Part shown: positions 48,539 through 58,499 of the stretch, piece by piece
Layout: every line of letters begins with the position of its first letter
Numbering within the stretch: the first letter of the stretch is position 1
Assembly: GCA_023055505.1 (NCBI GenBank)
Contig: JALIRH010000144.1
Coordinates: 248,001-312,000 of the forward strand
DNA: 64,000 nucleotides
Source: Callipepla californica brunnescens
Taxonomy: Eukaryota > Chordata > Aves > Galliformes > Odontophoridae
Direction: 5' to 3'
Made by a program: the position numbers and the translations under genes
The notes under the pieces: generated by a model
The model's database searches: none
Told to the model about the DNA's origin: nothing
What the model saw: only the letters and a program-made list of their open reading frames with translations

Positions 48539-50297
48539 ATGGAGCCTGCGCGTCCATGGCACAGTGCCGGGCATGGGGGGAAACGGAAAGCCCCTGCAGG
48601 TAAGAGCCTCCTGGGAGCTGTGGTGTGGGTACATGAAGGGCTGCATGAAGGGCTGTGTGTGACAGAGGAGAGAGGAAAGGACACTGCACATCTGTGCTGA
48701 CTGCAGAAATGGAGCAGGGCTGGAGCAGTGCAAAGGCAAATGGAAGAAGCTAGGCTTGAAGATGAGAAGTTGGTGGTTGGCTGTGCTAACATCATCCTCC
48801 CAAGACATACTCTTCAAGTATTTCTTCTCTCCTTTCTGTCAGAGGCTGATGTCAGTGGCCTTCCTCTGAAGCGCAGCTTTGCGGAAAGGCAGGGGAGGAC
48901 CATGGAGTGTGGCACGGCCCCCAAGAGAGGTACAGACACACTGCAGGCATCTGGGTTTGGTGCACTGTCTTTCTAGTTGGGTTTTCTGTCTGTTCCTTGC
49001 TGGAACTGTTCCTGATGCGTGTTGCTTGGGGTCTGAATCCCTGAGATTTACAGTTCCCTTTCCTGTCCTGATTTCAAAAGTGAACCCACAGTTCACCCAA
49101 GATCCTAAGATCCATGGCCGTGAACGCTCCAGATGGGATTTGCAAGAACTGTGGCCCACTGTGCAGGCCTTTTGCTTTTGCAGTGCTGGACTCTCTTTCA
49201 ACTTTGTTGCTTCTCTTTTCTTGATGATGACAGGGAGAATCTCTGAGAGAAGAGGAAAGAGCCGTGCGTATGAGGTCTGTTCTAAGAAAGTCCATCAAAG
49301 AACAGAATTCAGAGCCCACAACGAGAGCAGAGGGCTTCCTTACAGAGCAGGTCCCAGCCCAGGGGGAAGACCCTCCCCTGCAGTGAACCCCCACTCTCTC
49401 TCCATGACCCTGGCTGGAAGAAAGCGCAAGGGCTTGGAGGACGAGAAACAAATGGAAGAGCGGCTCCCTGCCCATAAGAGAGTGAGGGGTGAGCACAGCG
49501 GGGAGATGTGCCAAAGAAGAGGGAGTGTGCCTATTCCAGCAGCACACGCTGGGCCTGCCCCAGAACGGATCTCCAAGAAAAGAGGTGAGAAAGTGCTGAG
49601 GAACCTTTTCTGCTTAGCTGCTGCCCTTGGTGTGCACACTGAGATTGCTTAGGGTTTGCTTTTCCTTCTCTGGAGAGGGGAAATGAACTGAAGGCTACAG
49701 AGTCCAAAGGCAAGGGCTTGACAGAATGCATAATCCTGTACTGTTCTATTCACTACAAGATGGTCTTCTGCACAGCACCTGGGAACGTCGTTCACTGAGA
49801 GGCTTCCTAGCCCAATTTCCTTTGTCTTGTTTCTGCCATCTGTTTGGATGGTACCCACGTTCCTGCAGTTTTGATGTTGACAACGGGAATTCATCTGTTT
49901 TTTTCTCACTCTTTAGCAAAGAGAAGAGAACAGAGAAGAAGACGACAAGAGTGGAGAGAAGAAATGAGAAAGGCTTCTCAGAGAGCTGCTGCTATACATG
50001 CGGAGGTGAGTCCTGGGTGAACACAGGCATATGCTCTCTTGTCCTCAGTGCACACAAGAGATGGTAAAACCCCAAGGGAAGTGATGTAATAGAAAAGCAC
50101 CCAGCTGGGTGCTGGGTCCGGTCCTGTTCCACATCGTCATCTGTGACCTTGATGAGGGGATAAGAATGTGCACCAGTACAGGTTGGGGATCTCTCCTGAG
50201 CATGTTTCTGTCCTATTTCTACATTTGCTTTATTTCTTTCTAGTCCGAAATGAACAGCCTGGTGGAGGCGATGCAGAATCTGAGGCTGAGCGACTGA
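48539..50297 (+). CDS. Gene X: small basic protein with NLS clusters and NES-like C-terminus (right arm), 6 exons
   Basis: Coding parts are 48539-48599, 48843-48929, 49384-49488, 49540-49584, 49917-50005 and 50244-50297, totalling 441 bp (146 residues plus stop) in perfect phase. All introns are GT-AG. The first exon is preceded by a tag acceptor two bases before the ATG, so a non-coding exon lies upstream. The product starts MEPARPWHSAGHGGKRKAPA, is rich in Lys/Arg, and ends in an acidic-tipped amphipathic segment with LVEAMQNLRL. A nuclear, possibly nucleo-cytoplasmic shuttling protein is inferred from these features; I know no matching family. AATAAA lies at 50,395-50,400. It is intact in both arms while XPO1, RANBP2 and OR copies are decayed, which argues for selection or recent conversion. 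Confidence 0.73.
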
Positions 50298-50394
50298 TGG
50301 GAGGAGCAGCAGAAGGCAGCGGCTGCAGTGTGTTACAGGGCAGCGCTCCGAGTGCCGCCCAACTTGGCACTCCAAGTCTTTTTTGGTTGTACTC

Positions 50395-50400
50395 AATAAA
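50395..50400 (+). terminator. Polyadenylation signal of gene X (right)
   Basis: AATAAA lies 98 bp after the gene X stop codon. It is mirrored as TTTATT at 13,125-13,130 in the left arm. Confidence 0.65.
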
Positions 50401-50867
50401 CAATCACGGTTATGGATTCACAAAGAGCCCATGGCCCAATTTGTTCAGTAGCATTCCGTAAGCTGCTGCACGACTTTCGGTCTGGAGTTGTGCCCATGCA
50501 GCTTAGGACCACCAAGCTCCCATCCCAGCACTGTGGGTTTGGGGGTGGTCTTACTGGTGTCACTTGCTGGAGCAAGAGGACAACCTTTCATAGCTGAAAT
50601 ATTGGATGATGCACGCTGGGAAGAAGCCAATTTGATCAGCCCCTCCAGTAGACTGTCTTGGTAACTGTGATCGTTGTCAAGTTGATTGGTTTCATCATGA
50701 TGGGGCTCACACATCCTCAAGAGCAGAAACCTTGCAGAGAACAGGATCCAGCTGGCTAAGTCCCAAGAGACATCAAGAATGATGGGATAACATCTGCACA
50801 GCAGCAGCTGGAGAAGTTCTGCCAGTTCTGGGAAGATGCTGCCCAAGAAGCACCACCTAGAACTGCA

Positions 50868-50925
50868 TAAATGGATGGGTGGATGGGTGGATGGAGGGAT
50901 GTATGGATGGATGAAGGAGGGAGAG
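50868..50925 (-). repeat. (GGAT)n microsatellite (right arm)
   Basis: GGATGGGTGGAT-type tetranucleotide repeats, the mirror of 12,593-12,657 but with different unit composition and length. The flanks 50,401-50,867 and 50,926-51,074 hold no recognised gene. Confidence 0.85.
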
Positions 50926-51074
50926 ACAGCAGACACAGAAAATTGGGTTGGTTCAAAAGGACAGTTTGTGTTGGAACTGTGTAAGGGTGGCCTTCTAGCA
51001 ACTCATAACAAGTATGGGATTGAAGGTCACAAGGTTCCTCCTGCGAGATGCTCTGCTCTTTCCTTTTCTGATTG

Positions 51075-51680
51075 ACCCAGCAAGGGAAGGGAAGGGGAAG
51101 GGGAAGAGAAGGGGAAGGGGAAGAGAAGGGGAAGGGGAAGAGAAGGGGAAGGGGAGGGGAAGGGGAAGGGGAAGAGAAGGGGAAGGGGAAGAGAAGGGGA
51201 AGGGGAAGAGAAGGGGAAGGGGAGGGGGAAGAGAAGGGGAAGGGGAGGGGGAAGAGAAGGGGAAGGGGAGGGGGAAGAGAAGGGGAAGGGGAGGGGGAAG
51301 AGAAGGGGAAGGGGAGGGGGAAGAGAAGGGGAAGGGGAGGGGGAAGAGAAGGGGAAGGGGAGGGGGAAGAGAAGGGGAAGGGGAGGGGGAAGAGAAGGGG
51401 AAGGGGAGGGGGAAGAGAAGGGGAAGGGGAGGGGGAAGAGAAGGGGAAGGGGAAGAGAAGGGGAAGGAAGGGGAAAAGGGGCAGGAAGGGGAAGGAAGGG
51501 GAAGGGGAAAAGGGGAAGGGGAAAAGAGGAAGGGGAAGGGGAGGGGAAGGGGAAGGGGAAGGAAAGGGAGTGTGGAAAAGTAAGGAAAAAAGGAAGGGTG
51601 GAAAAAAGGAAGGAAGGGAGGAAAAGGAAGGGAAGGAAAAGGAAGGAAGGAAAAGGATGGAAAGGAAGGAAGGGAAAGAA
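51075..51680 (-). repeat. Polypurine tract replacing OR body (right arm)
   Basis: A homopurine run on the plus strand. The central part is a regular array of GGGGAAGAGAAGGGGAAGG units about 24 bp long, repeated nine or more times, followed by GGAAGGAAAA-type sequence. It is about 140 bp longer than the left-arm tract and more regular, pointing to recent expansion. On its left it abuts an LTR remnant (cgatc/gattgacc region) instead of the olfactory receptor 3' end. ORFs of over 300 codons here are compositional artefacts. Confidence 0.92.
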
Positions 51681-51689
51681 AGCCTGTGC

Positions 51690-51942
51690 AGCACATCCCA
51701 AGTACAGATGGCCCTGCTGTCCCAGAGGGCATTGGCCAGGGTTTTGGAGTGAGGTTGAGGAGGAAGAAGTCCATGGGGGTGTGCAGGCCGTGGTCGCAGG
51801 CTGCGGCTGTGCTGCTGAGGCCGTTGCCCAGGAGGGCAGCCAGGGAGATGCCCAGGAAGAGCCAGAAGTGCAGGAGCTGCAGCTGCCGCGTGTCTGCCAA
51901 CGCCAGCAGGAGGAACTCGCTGATGGAGCTGCTGTTGGGCAT
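51690..51942 (-). pseudogene. OR14-type olfactory receptor pseudogene, 5' part only (right arm)
   Basis: Starts at 51,942 with MPNSSSISEFLLLALADTRQ and continues through TM1 and the HTPMDFFLLNL loop, with the same deletion and frameshift as the left copy, before running into the polypurine tract. The 3' part (KAFSTCLPHLAV onward) is missing altogether, unlike in the left arm. Confidence 0.92.
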
Positions 51943-52157
51943 TTGGTACTGCTGGGTATCAGCACCTGTGGGCATGAGGACCTGGTCAAGGAGTACAAAA
52001 GTCAGTGACAGGTCTTGCAATGGGGGAAATGCTTCTTGAGGTCAGTGATGTAAGCTACACTTCATGAGGTTGTGTCTGCCACGAAGGCCTCTGCCTTCCT
52101 TCTCGGAAGGAAACAGCCATGTCCCTGTGAGGAACGTGTTGGTGCTGTGGTCACAGG

Positions 52158-52857
52158 TTTTCTTTTCAGAGTTGGTCAGATGAGATCACTCCTACAGCAG
52201 AAGTACTTGTAGGTGTCTGTGCAACTGACACAAGAAAGATGTGCGTTGCAAATCAAAGTCGTAGGGATGCTTTTTCTCCTGTCTTCTTTTCTTACAATGC
52301 TGTTTTCCCAGTAACACAGCTTGCCTTTCCCAGGGATGTGTTGGGCAGCAGGTCTCCGCCCCGCGGAGGGCAGAACGACACTGCATACGTGGCGGCACTA
52401 ACTACAATTCCACTGCGCACTGATACAGCGTAACACAGCTCCAAGCAAAGGACACCAGTCTGCTCCTCACCTCCGGGACTGTCACCCAGGGGAGGGATGA
52501 AAGACAGATAGCGTGGGGCTGCTGCTGTCGAGGACAAAAGAGTACCTTCGGCCACACAGGGATTTTTGGAAAACAACCAAATAAGTCAAAATCGTGGTTT
52601 TGTGGCAAGCTTGGCAGAAGCAAGAAGCCGGCGTACTATGGAGGTCCCACTGGGCACTCTCCAGCCTTGGGAAGACAAGTGGGTCAGCGTGTCCACTGCA
52701 GACAGACGGAAACCAAGAGACAGAAACAGTGCCACTGCCGTGGATTGGGTGGGTGGTGACAGCTGTTTGCACTCAGCTGCAGTTAAAACCTTTTTGTGTT
52801 GAGGGAATTAGAAATGAAGAGTTTTAAAAGAGTAACAAGAAGGTGGGGATGTCAGTT
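52158..52857. other. Unassigned arm sequence (right)
   Basis: Mirror of 9,366-10,060; nearly identical, with no recognised feature. The ORFs on both strands are the same as in the left arm and carry no known motif. The adjacent 51,943-52,157 corresponds to the olfactory receptor upstream region. Confidence 0.4.
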
Positions 52858-53086
52858 TGGTGTTCAGGGAAGTTCGTTGAGGTTAGATTATTAGGAAGAA
52901 ATTCTGCTCTGAAAGAGTGGGGAAGCACTGGCACCGCTGCCTGGGGAGGGGGGGAGTCACCGTCCCTGGAGGTGCCCCAGAGCCGTGGGGATGTGGCACT
53001 GCGGGACGTGGCAGTGGGTGATGTTGGTGGCAGGCGCACGGTCGGACTAGATGGTCTTAGAGGTCTTTCCCAACCGTAACCATTAG
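52858..53086 (+). mobile_element. CR1 LINE 3' end (right arm)
   Basis: Forward CR1 tail ('ggaagcactggcaccgctgc', 'gtcggactagatggtcttag', 'aggtctttcccaaccgtaac'), mirror of 9,133-9,365. Confidence 0.85.
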
Positions 53087-53091
53087 GGAGA

Positions 53092-54068
53092 TAGAGACCC
53101 CGCGCAGCCCGACATCACGCACTCTCAGTGTCTCCATAGGAGACTAGGTTGGACTGGAGAGTCTGATTGTCAGCTAAAAGACTCTCCTTCTGAATTCGGA
53201 GACTGTCTCGGCTCAGAGACTCTCTCGCTCTATTTCAACAACTCTATGCCTCTCTGGAATAGTATTGAATAAGGCCCGGTAAGCATAAGCCAGATGCCAA
53301 AGAATTTGGGCCCCCTCAGATCTGTCTGAGCCGCAACATCCCCGTCTCAAATACCTGCTTAAATTCTCAGCATCTTGCAGGTGTTCAGGAGAAAAGTCCC
53401 ATGACAGCGGTGATGACCACTTCTCTCAAGTCTCTCCTAAGTCCCTCCAAACTCCCTGCCAGTCACTGTTCTCTGGCTCTGGGGAAGGCTTTCTCAAAAT
53501 ATTATAAATACCGATACTGATTAAGAGTACATTCAGGGAGACTGACACCAGAATCATTGCGAGCATTGGATGAGCATTCAGAAAACGCCTAACAAATCAA
53601 AGGAGAGGCCAGGAGCCAGTTTAAAAATCATAGAGTTAACAACTCCATCTGGAGTTGCTCCCTCCGGAACTGAATGCCGCATCGCATACAAAAGCCAGGT
53701 AGGTATTTCCAGCAGTGTTTTTAGTTTATCATATAGAGACCAAGCTCCATGGATCAGACTGGCAAAGTTAGTTAAGTCCCAGTATATTCTGAGCATTACA
53801 AGGGAAAAAACCATGAAATGCAGCCCCTTTAAGAGCAGTTTAAAAAGCAAGAGCTTTTTTTTTTTCTTCTTTACTAAAACAAGCTGGCAGCACCCAAAAC
53901 AGTTGACAAATATCCCAGAACAACTGGCAGTACGCCCAGGCTTCAAGGTCCTGTTATGCCATACAGCACCTGCAGTACAGATAAGCTTGCAAGCAAGAGA
54001 CAGAGATTCACACTAGAAGTATGTCTCTGCCCGGCTAAGGCAGCTCTATTGCCCCACGTGGGGCACCA
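53092..54068 (-). mobile_element. Truncated retroviral internal region (right arm)
   Basis: Mirror of 8,150-9,120, including the primer-binding-site-like CCCCACGTGGGGCACCA at its right end and the conserved 122-codon ORF (53,946-53,578, minus strand). No retroviral protein motif was seen. Confidence 0.6.
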
Positions 54069-54072
54069 AAAA

Positions 54073-54640
54073 TGTCAGCGGTTTACCGGGCTGGATCGGC
54101 CCGGTTCCGTGACAATTGGTGTGGGGGAGCCACGGACCCACGCCCCAGGAAAGGGGAAGGGAAAAAAGGGAAAAGGGAGATGGGCCCAAAAACAAAACAG
54201 CGGCAACGATCTGAGGAGGAAAGCTAATTTACTAAATAAGAGATCAGAAAGCAAAATAACACAATATAATACAATATAATTGGAATTGAAGCTAATAAAT
54301 CAAATAAAAAGAGCAAGAGAGAGTGTCCAATAAACCAAAGGCCTTACGCTAACGCAGAAGGCGAGACGGCAGCGAGCACCTACTGCTGCGTCGATCCCGA
54401 AGGAAAGAGAGCGTCCCGTGACCACAGAGAGATTTTATCTGTTCCCTCTGAGCGGAAAACACGTAAAATACAAAGCATCGCAAAGTCCTCTGGGGAATGG
54501 AGTTCTTCTTCTCTTCTGAGACAGGTATACCTGGAATTACCAGTGACCCATGGGGCTGGAGTATTAACTCGACAACTCTTAATGGACTACGTGATGTTAC
54601 GATGTGGATTACCAGTACCAAAAATCAGAAAACCATGACA
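54073..54640 (-). mobile_element. Endogenous retrovirus LTR (right arm), 568 bp
   Basis: Mirror of 7,578-8,145 with the same termini and the same length; only scattered substitutions are visible. It is the 5' LTR of the truncated element next to it. Confidence 0.82.
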
Positions 54641-54803
54641 AATCCCAAGTTTTTTTTCTTGGGTGCACTTCTCTTTCCTTCCATCTGATATCAGTCCTCC
54701 CTTATCCCTTATTCCTCCTGTTGCAGCACCAGGTATGGAAGTCTTTGCCCGGCAGAGGAGACTTAACTCAACAGGGACACGGATTACTGTGAAAACGAAA
54801 AAC

Positions 54804-54809
54804 TTTATT
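54804..54809 (-). terminator. Polyadenylation signal of acrosin-like gene (right)
   Basis: TTTATT on the plus strand (AATAAA on the gene strand), 115 bp beyond the stop codon, as in the left copy. Confidence 0.75.
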
Positions 54810-54923
54810 TCTTCAACAAAGTAAACATCAACATTCAAGTGAAATCAAAAGAAGATAGGACAGATGGCACCTAAGTATTAACAGGGGAGAAAGGGGTCGT
54901 GCTGCACCGCAGCCTGCCGTGGC

Positions 54924-56912
54924 TCACGTGGCTGTTCCAGCCTGGTTTCCTCTAAACCAGTGCAGCAGTTCCTGGAGCCGACTGATGAAATCCCAGACTT
55001 TCTGGGCTGGAAAAGCACACGCGGTAAACGGGCTGGACTGCGTTGGCCTGTGGGAGGGGGTTGATGTGTACGCTGGAGGTGGTGCTGTAGTGGGCACTTC
55101 TGCTGGCAGCAGTCCCATCTGCACCAGGATCCAGTGCCGGAAGTGCTGAGTGGAGGCATAGACTCCAGGCTGCTGCATTCTCCCGCAGCCCCTCCCCCAG
55201 CTGGTCACGCCAACGAGCCAGAAGAAGTCGGCTCTTTTATCCCTGCACACCAGAGGACCACCGCTGTCGCCCTGCAGAGGGGGAGAGAAGGCCAAAGTGT
55301 TACTGGGCACCACATCAGCCGCAGAGCTGGCTTTCTCACAACACTCCCTAGAGCCACATTCACTGCACAGAAAAGCTCCGCTTGGGTGCTAGAGCCTAAA
55401 AAAGCTTTTGGGAGGGGGCTGCAGGCACGGAAAGTTGCCCTCCCTCCCTCATCTCTGTGCAATGATCTGGCCTGAGGTGAGAGGTGTGTCCCAGGACTGG
55501 CTCTGGACCTCCAGGGCACCAAGAGCACCCAGAGGGGGATGCTCCAGGCAGAGTCCCAGGCACGCGAGGCATGGGGAGCCAGGGGGAGGAGCTGCAGATG
55601 GGAAAGGGGGGTGAGCTCCAGAGCTGGTGGGCACCCGGCGCTGGGAGGGCGGCTTGCAGGCACAGCACGGCTGCGTGTCGGCGTGCAGCTCCTACCTGGC
55701 AGGTGTCGATGCCGCCCTGCGGATAACCAGCACACACGTTGTGGGAATGGATGGCCCCGGAGTACCAGTGCGTGCTGTTGCAGAGTCGGAGGTCAATGAG
55801 CCGGACCCTGGCCTCCTGCAGGATGTGGTACGGTCTAACAGGTTCCTCTTGGGCTGCGGGCAAGAGCAGAATTGGCAGCGTCAACTCCTTGCCGGTTCTC
55901 ATCCTGTTAGGGCGTGAACCCCCTCCCCTAGGTCTTGGCTTTGTGTCCTGAGATGTACCGATGCTTCCCTGCTTTGAGAAATGGGTCAGGCCCATCCCTC
56001 TCTGCGGACACATCCCCATGGTGCGTGTCACCCTGGGTTCCAGTGCCGACATCAAGGATGCCTGCCCCCTGCCTCAGCAGCACGCCAAGCTTTAGTTGCG
56101 CGTTTCGGATACTCACATCTCAGACCCACGTGTCCCCAGCCACTGATGTAGCACTCTGAGAGCTCTGCCACGTTCAGCGAGGCGTCGGGCACGCAGGCGA
56201 GCTGGATGTAGGAGCTGCAGTAGACAGGTGTGTCCAGTTCTAGTAAGGCGATGTCATTGGCCATGGTGTCCCTGTCGTAATACTCGTGCGCTATGACCCG
56301 CTTCACGTTGCGCTCTACAGCTCCGGGGCCCGGGCGAGTCAAATCGTTGGCACCGATCACCACGTGCCACGGTGTGTCGGGACTGGAGGAAGGATGGAGA
56401 AAGGGGTCAGCGGGAACACGGCCGCGTCCTGCAGCACCCAGGAGGGGTGCACCCAGGAGCACCCGCACGCTGGCTGGACTGCAAGGAAAGGGACAGCCCT
56501 TACCTCGCGTGGTCAAAGCAGTGTGCTGCCGTGAGGACCCACTGCGAGCTGATGAGGGACCCTCCGCAAATGTGTTTCAAGCCCGCAAACCAGTGGCTCT
56601 GCAAGCTGACGATCCAGGGCCAGGCCCCACGCGGGGCATCCGTGCCGCCCACGATGCGATTTCCCCCAGAACGAGAGACCATGGGCCGGAGCCCGCAAGT
56701 GCTGCAATGAGAAAGACGGTGAGTGCCGCTGCCGGCTGCTCCCTCGCCCCGCTCACGCTGCACGTGAGCCGCTGTCCGGGGGCCACTCACTCGCAGACAC
56801 TCAAGGAGCTGGGCGCGGGCCGGCACACGGCCAGCGGCATGAGGAGGAGCAGCAGCAGCACCATCACTGCCGGAGAACAGCAGCAGCCCATCGCGCCTGG
56901 CTTCACCGCCAT
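54924..56912 (-). CDS. ACR: Acrosin-like serine protease (right arm copy), 5 exons
   Basis: Exons in transcript order are 56912-56791, 56701-56504, 56382-56117, 55853-55696 and 55271-54924, with the same borders and phases as the left copy. The product is 363 residues, one more than the left because the signal peptide has an additional leucine codon. The zymogen cleavage site Arg-IVGG, the His/Asp/Ser triad and the trypsin-type specificity Asp are all present. Small differences include Ser to Leu in the light chain (SSLSVC), Asn to Asp after exon 3 starts (SPDTPW), Ala to Ser (HWYSG) and Gln to His near the end (LLHWF). Both copies look functional. Confidence 0.93.
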
Positions 56913-56950
56913 CGACTGCGGCCGCAGTGTGCCCCTTTGCCGTCAGCGCC

Positions 56951-56957
56951 GACGTCA
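56951..56957 (-). promoter_or_regulatory. CRE-like site upstream of acrosin-like gene (right)
   Basis: GACGTCA on the plus strand, TGACGTC on the gene strand, about 40 bp before the start codon, as in the left arm. Proposed CREM/CREB site; functional role inferred. Confidence 0.5.
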
Positions 56958-57185
56958 CAGAGCCGCCGGTTCCGAGGGCTGTGCCACCGCCGGGTGCACG
57001 GGGGAGGGGGTCCGGGTGGGACCCGGGCGGGGTGGGACCCCTGCAGGATGGGACGAGCGGCCGTCAAACGAGCAGCAACGTCTGAGCTCGCTGCAGGTGG
57101 AAAATCTTCCTCATTCCCCAGTCTCAAGTGAAAAATAAAGTGCAGCTTGTAACTTAATTAAACAGATGCAAATGCACGCACGTAC

Positions 57186-57249
57186 CTGTAGCCAGCTGAA
57201 TAGCTTCCATGATCACTTCTATTGGCATACCTGGAAGATTCCGATCAAC
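57186..57249 (-). pseudogene. PNPT1: PNPT1-like single exon (right arm)
   Basis: Identical layout to 4,967-5,030: 64 bp, open, intact splice borders, encoding VDRNLPGMPIEVIMEAIQLA. It is the outermost recognisable element of the right arm, about 50 bp before mirrored similarity ends. Confidence 0.7.
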
Positions 57250-57300
57250 CTAGTGTGAGAACAGGTGAGAGACAGCAATATTTAGGGAAAGGTTTTTGTT

Positions 57301-58499
57301 TGTTTTTCAGAGACAATCTTCTTGAAGATTAATTAGAGCAGTCCTTTCCTGCAAGGCCTTTGCTTGTACCTGCCGCCTTGAAATCCCTATCATCATAATA
57401 GTCGTCAATTCCCTGTCATTGTAAGCAGAAAAAAAGACATGGGCAAATGAATACATCCCAGTGCCAAGACTCATTGTTCCAAAAGCACTTTCTAAACGTC
57501 AGTAAGCCACAGAGGGGACCTGGCAAAACTTGCAGAGTCGTTCTCACCCTTCAAACTCCTTTTTTCCCCCCATCCCCAGTATTACTTCACTGTTCCTCAT
57601 GAGTGAGGTCTCCTTCTCTTCTTACCAATAAGAACTTCTGTGGACTAGTTTTCTCAACAGTACTATCAGTGACAGCCGCAAGAAGCAGAAGGATGACAGC
57701 ATGCATTTTCTCTCCCAACAACCTTGCCAACGGCTCATTCTCCTCCTACAACACTGTGCTTTTCTGTCAACTACAGCAGCCAACAGCTACCAATCCCCTT
57801 CTTACAAAATTCAGTGAAAACAGAAAGCTGCTAAGAGCTCAAAAGAAATAACATGGTAGCACCTAGAACTACACGGACAAAATAATGCTACAGAAGAAAG
57901 CTCCATGCACTGATAGAAATGATTGGGCCAGAAACACTCACCAGGATGCCAGTCAGCAAAAAGGAGTCCTCAAGATCTCTCCCTTCCAGATCGTATTCGG
58001 TAACGAGACCCACTGCTATATTGGAACGAAAAGGAAGGATCCTCACAGATCTTCAATTAATTGGCTGCTAACATGCTTTTGCACTATTCCAGCCGTGGAA
58101 CAGACAACTGGAAGCTGAAGTCAGCGGGATTTCCTGGCCCTATCAGTTCTCCCCTCAAGGAGAATGCAGGTAGCTTCCCGCCTCCCATTTACACTACTGT
58201 GCACCTAAAATAGTTATGTCAGTATGGATTGTATTCACTTGACCTGAACAAAGCTGACCCACAAATGCCTGTGGAACCTTAATTAGCTCAAGTAAAGAAC
58301 AACATTCTCACACTGAAGAGAAAGAAGAGAACTGGCACAGAGCATCACGGAGCCTTCTCTGAGGCTTGTAGCTCAGACACACAGCTCGGGGATCAAGCCT
58401 AGGACGAACTTCTCTCTGCGGTTAGTACAGAGGAGCTCCTCTCCTGTCCGCAAAATGGTTACTCAGTCACTGCTAGATGTTCTGAGTTTCTGTTTTGTT
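57301..58499. other. Unassigned stretch outside right arm
   Basis: No confident gene. Short ORFs at 57,603-57,851 and 57,885-58,118 have no known motif. By position this should be the intron region between the RANBP2 fragments and the PNPT1-like exon. Confidence 0.4.

Larger units (their letters stand above)
31534..57300 (-). repeat. Palindrome right arm (~25.8 kb)
   Basis: Inverted copy of 4,915-30,245; for example, CCAATAGG at 30,217-30,224 pairs with CCTATTGG at 31,555-31,562, and the acrosin-like stop codon at 7,291 pairs with 54,926. It carries XPO1 exons that the left arm has lost (39,262-42,607) and an extra 0.64 kb at 45,573-46,215. It lacks the olfactory receptor 3' end, one CR1, most of an LTR fragment and the XPO1 last exon. 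Confidence 0.95.

Noticed and set aside
4915..57300. Idea that the palindrome is an assembly artefact of one locus
   Set aside because: Arms differ by several kilobase-scale indels and different lesions, which an artificially inverted single copy would not show. Only long reads can exclude it fully.
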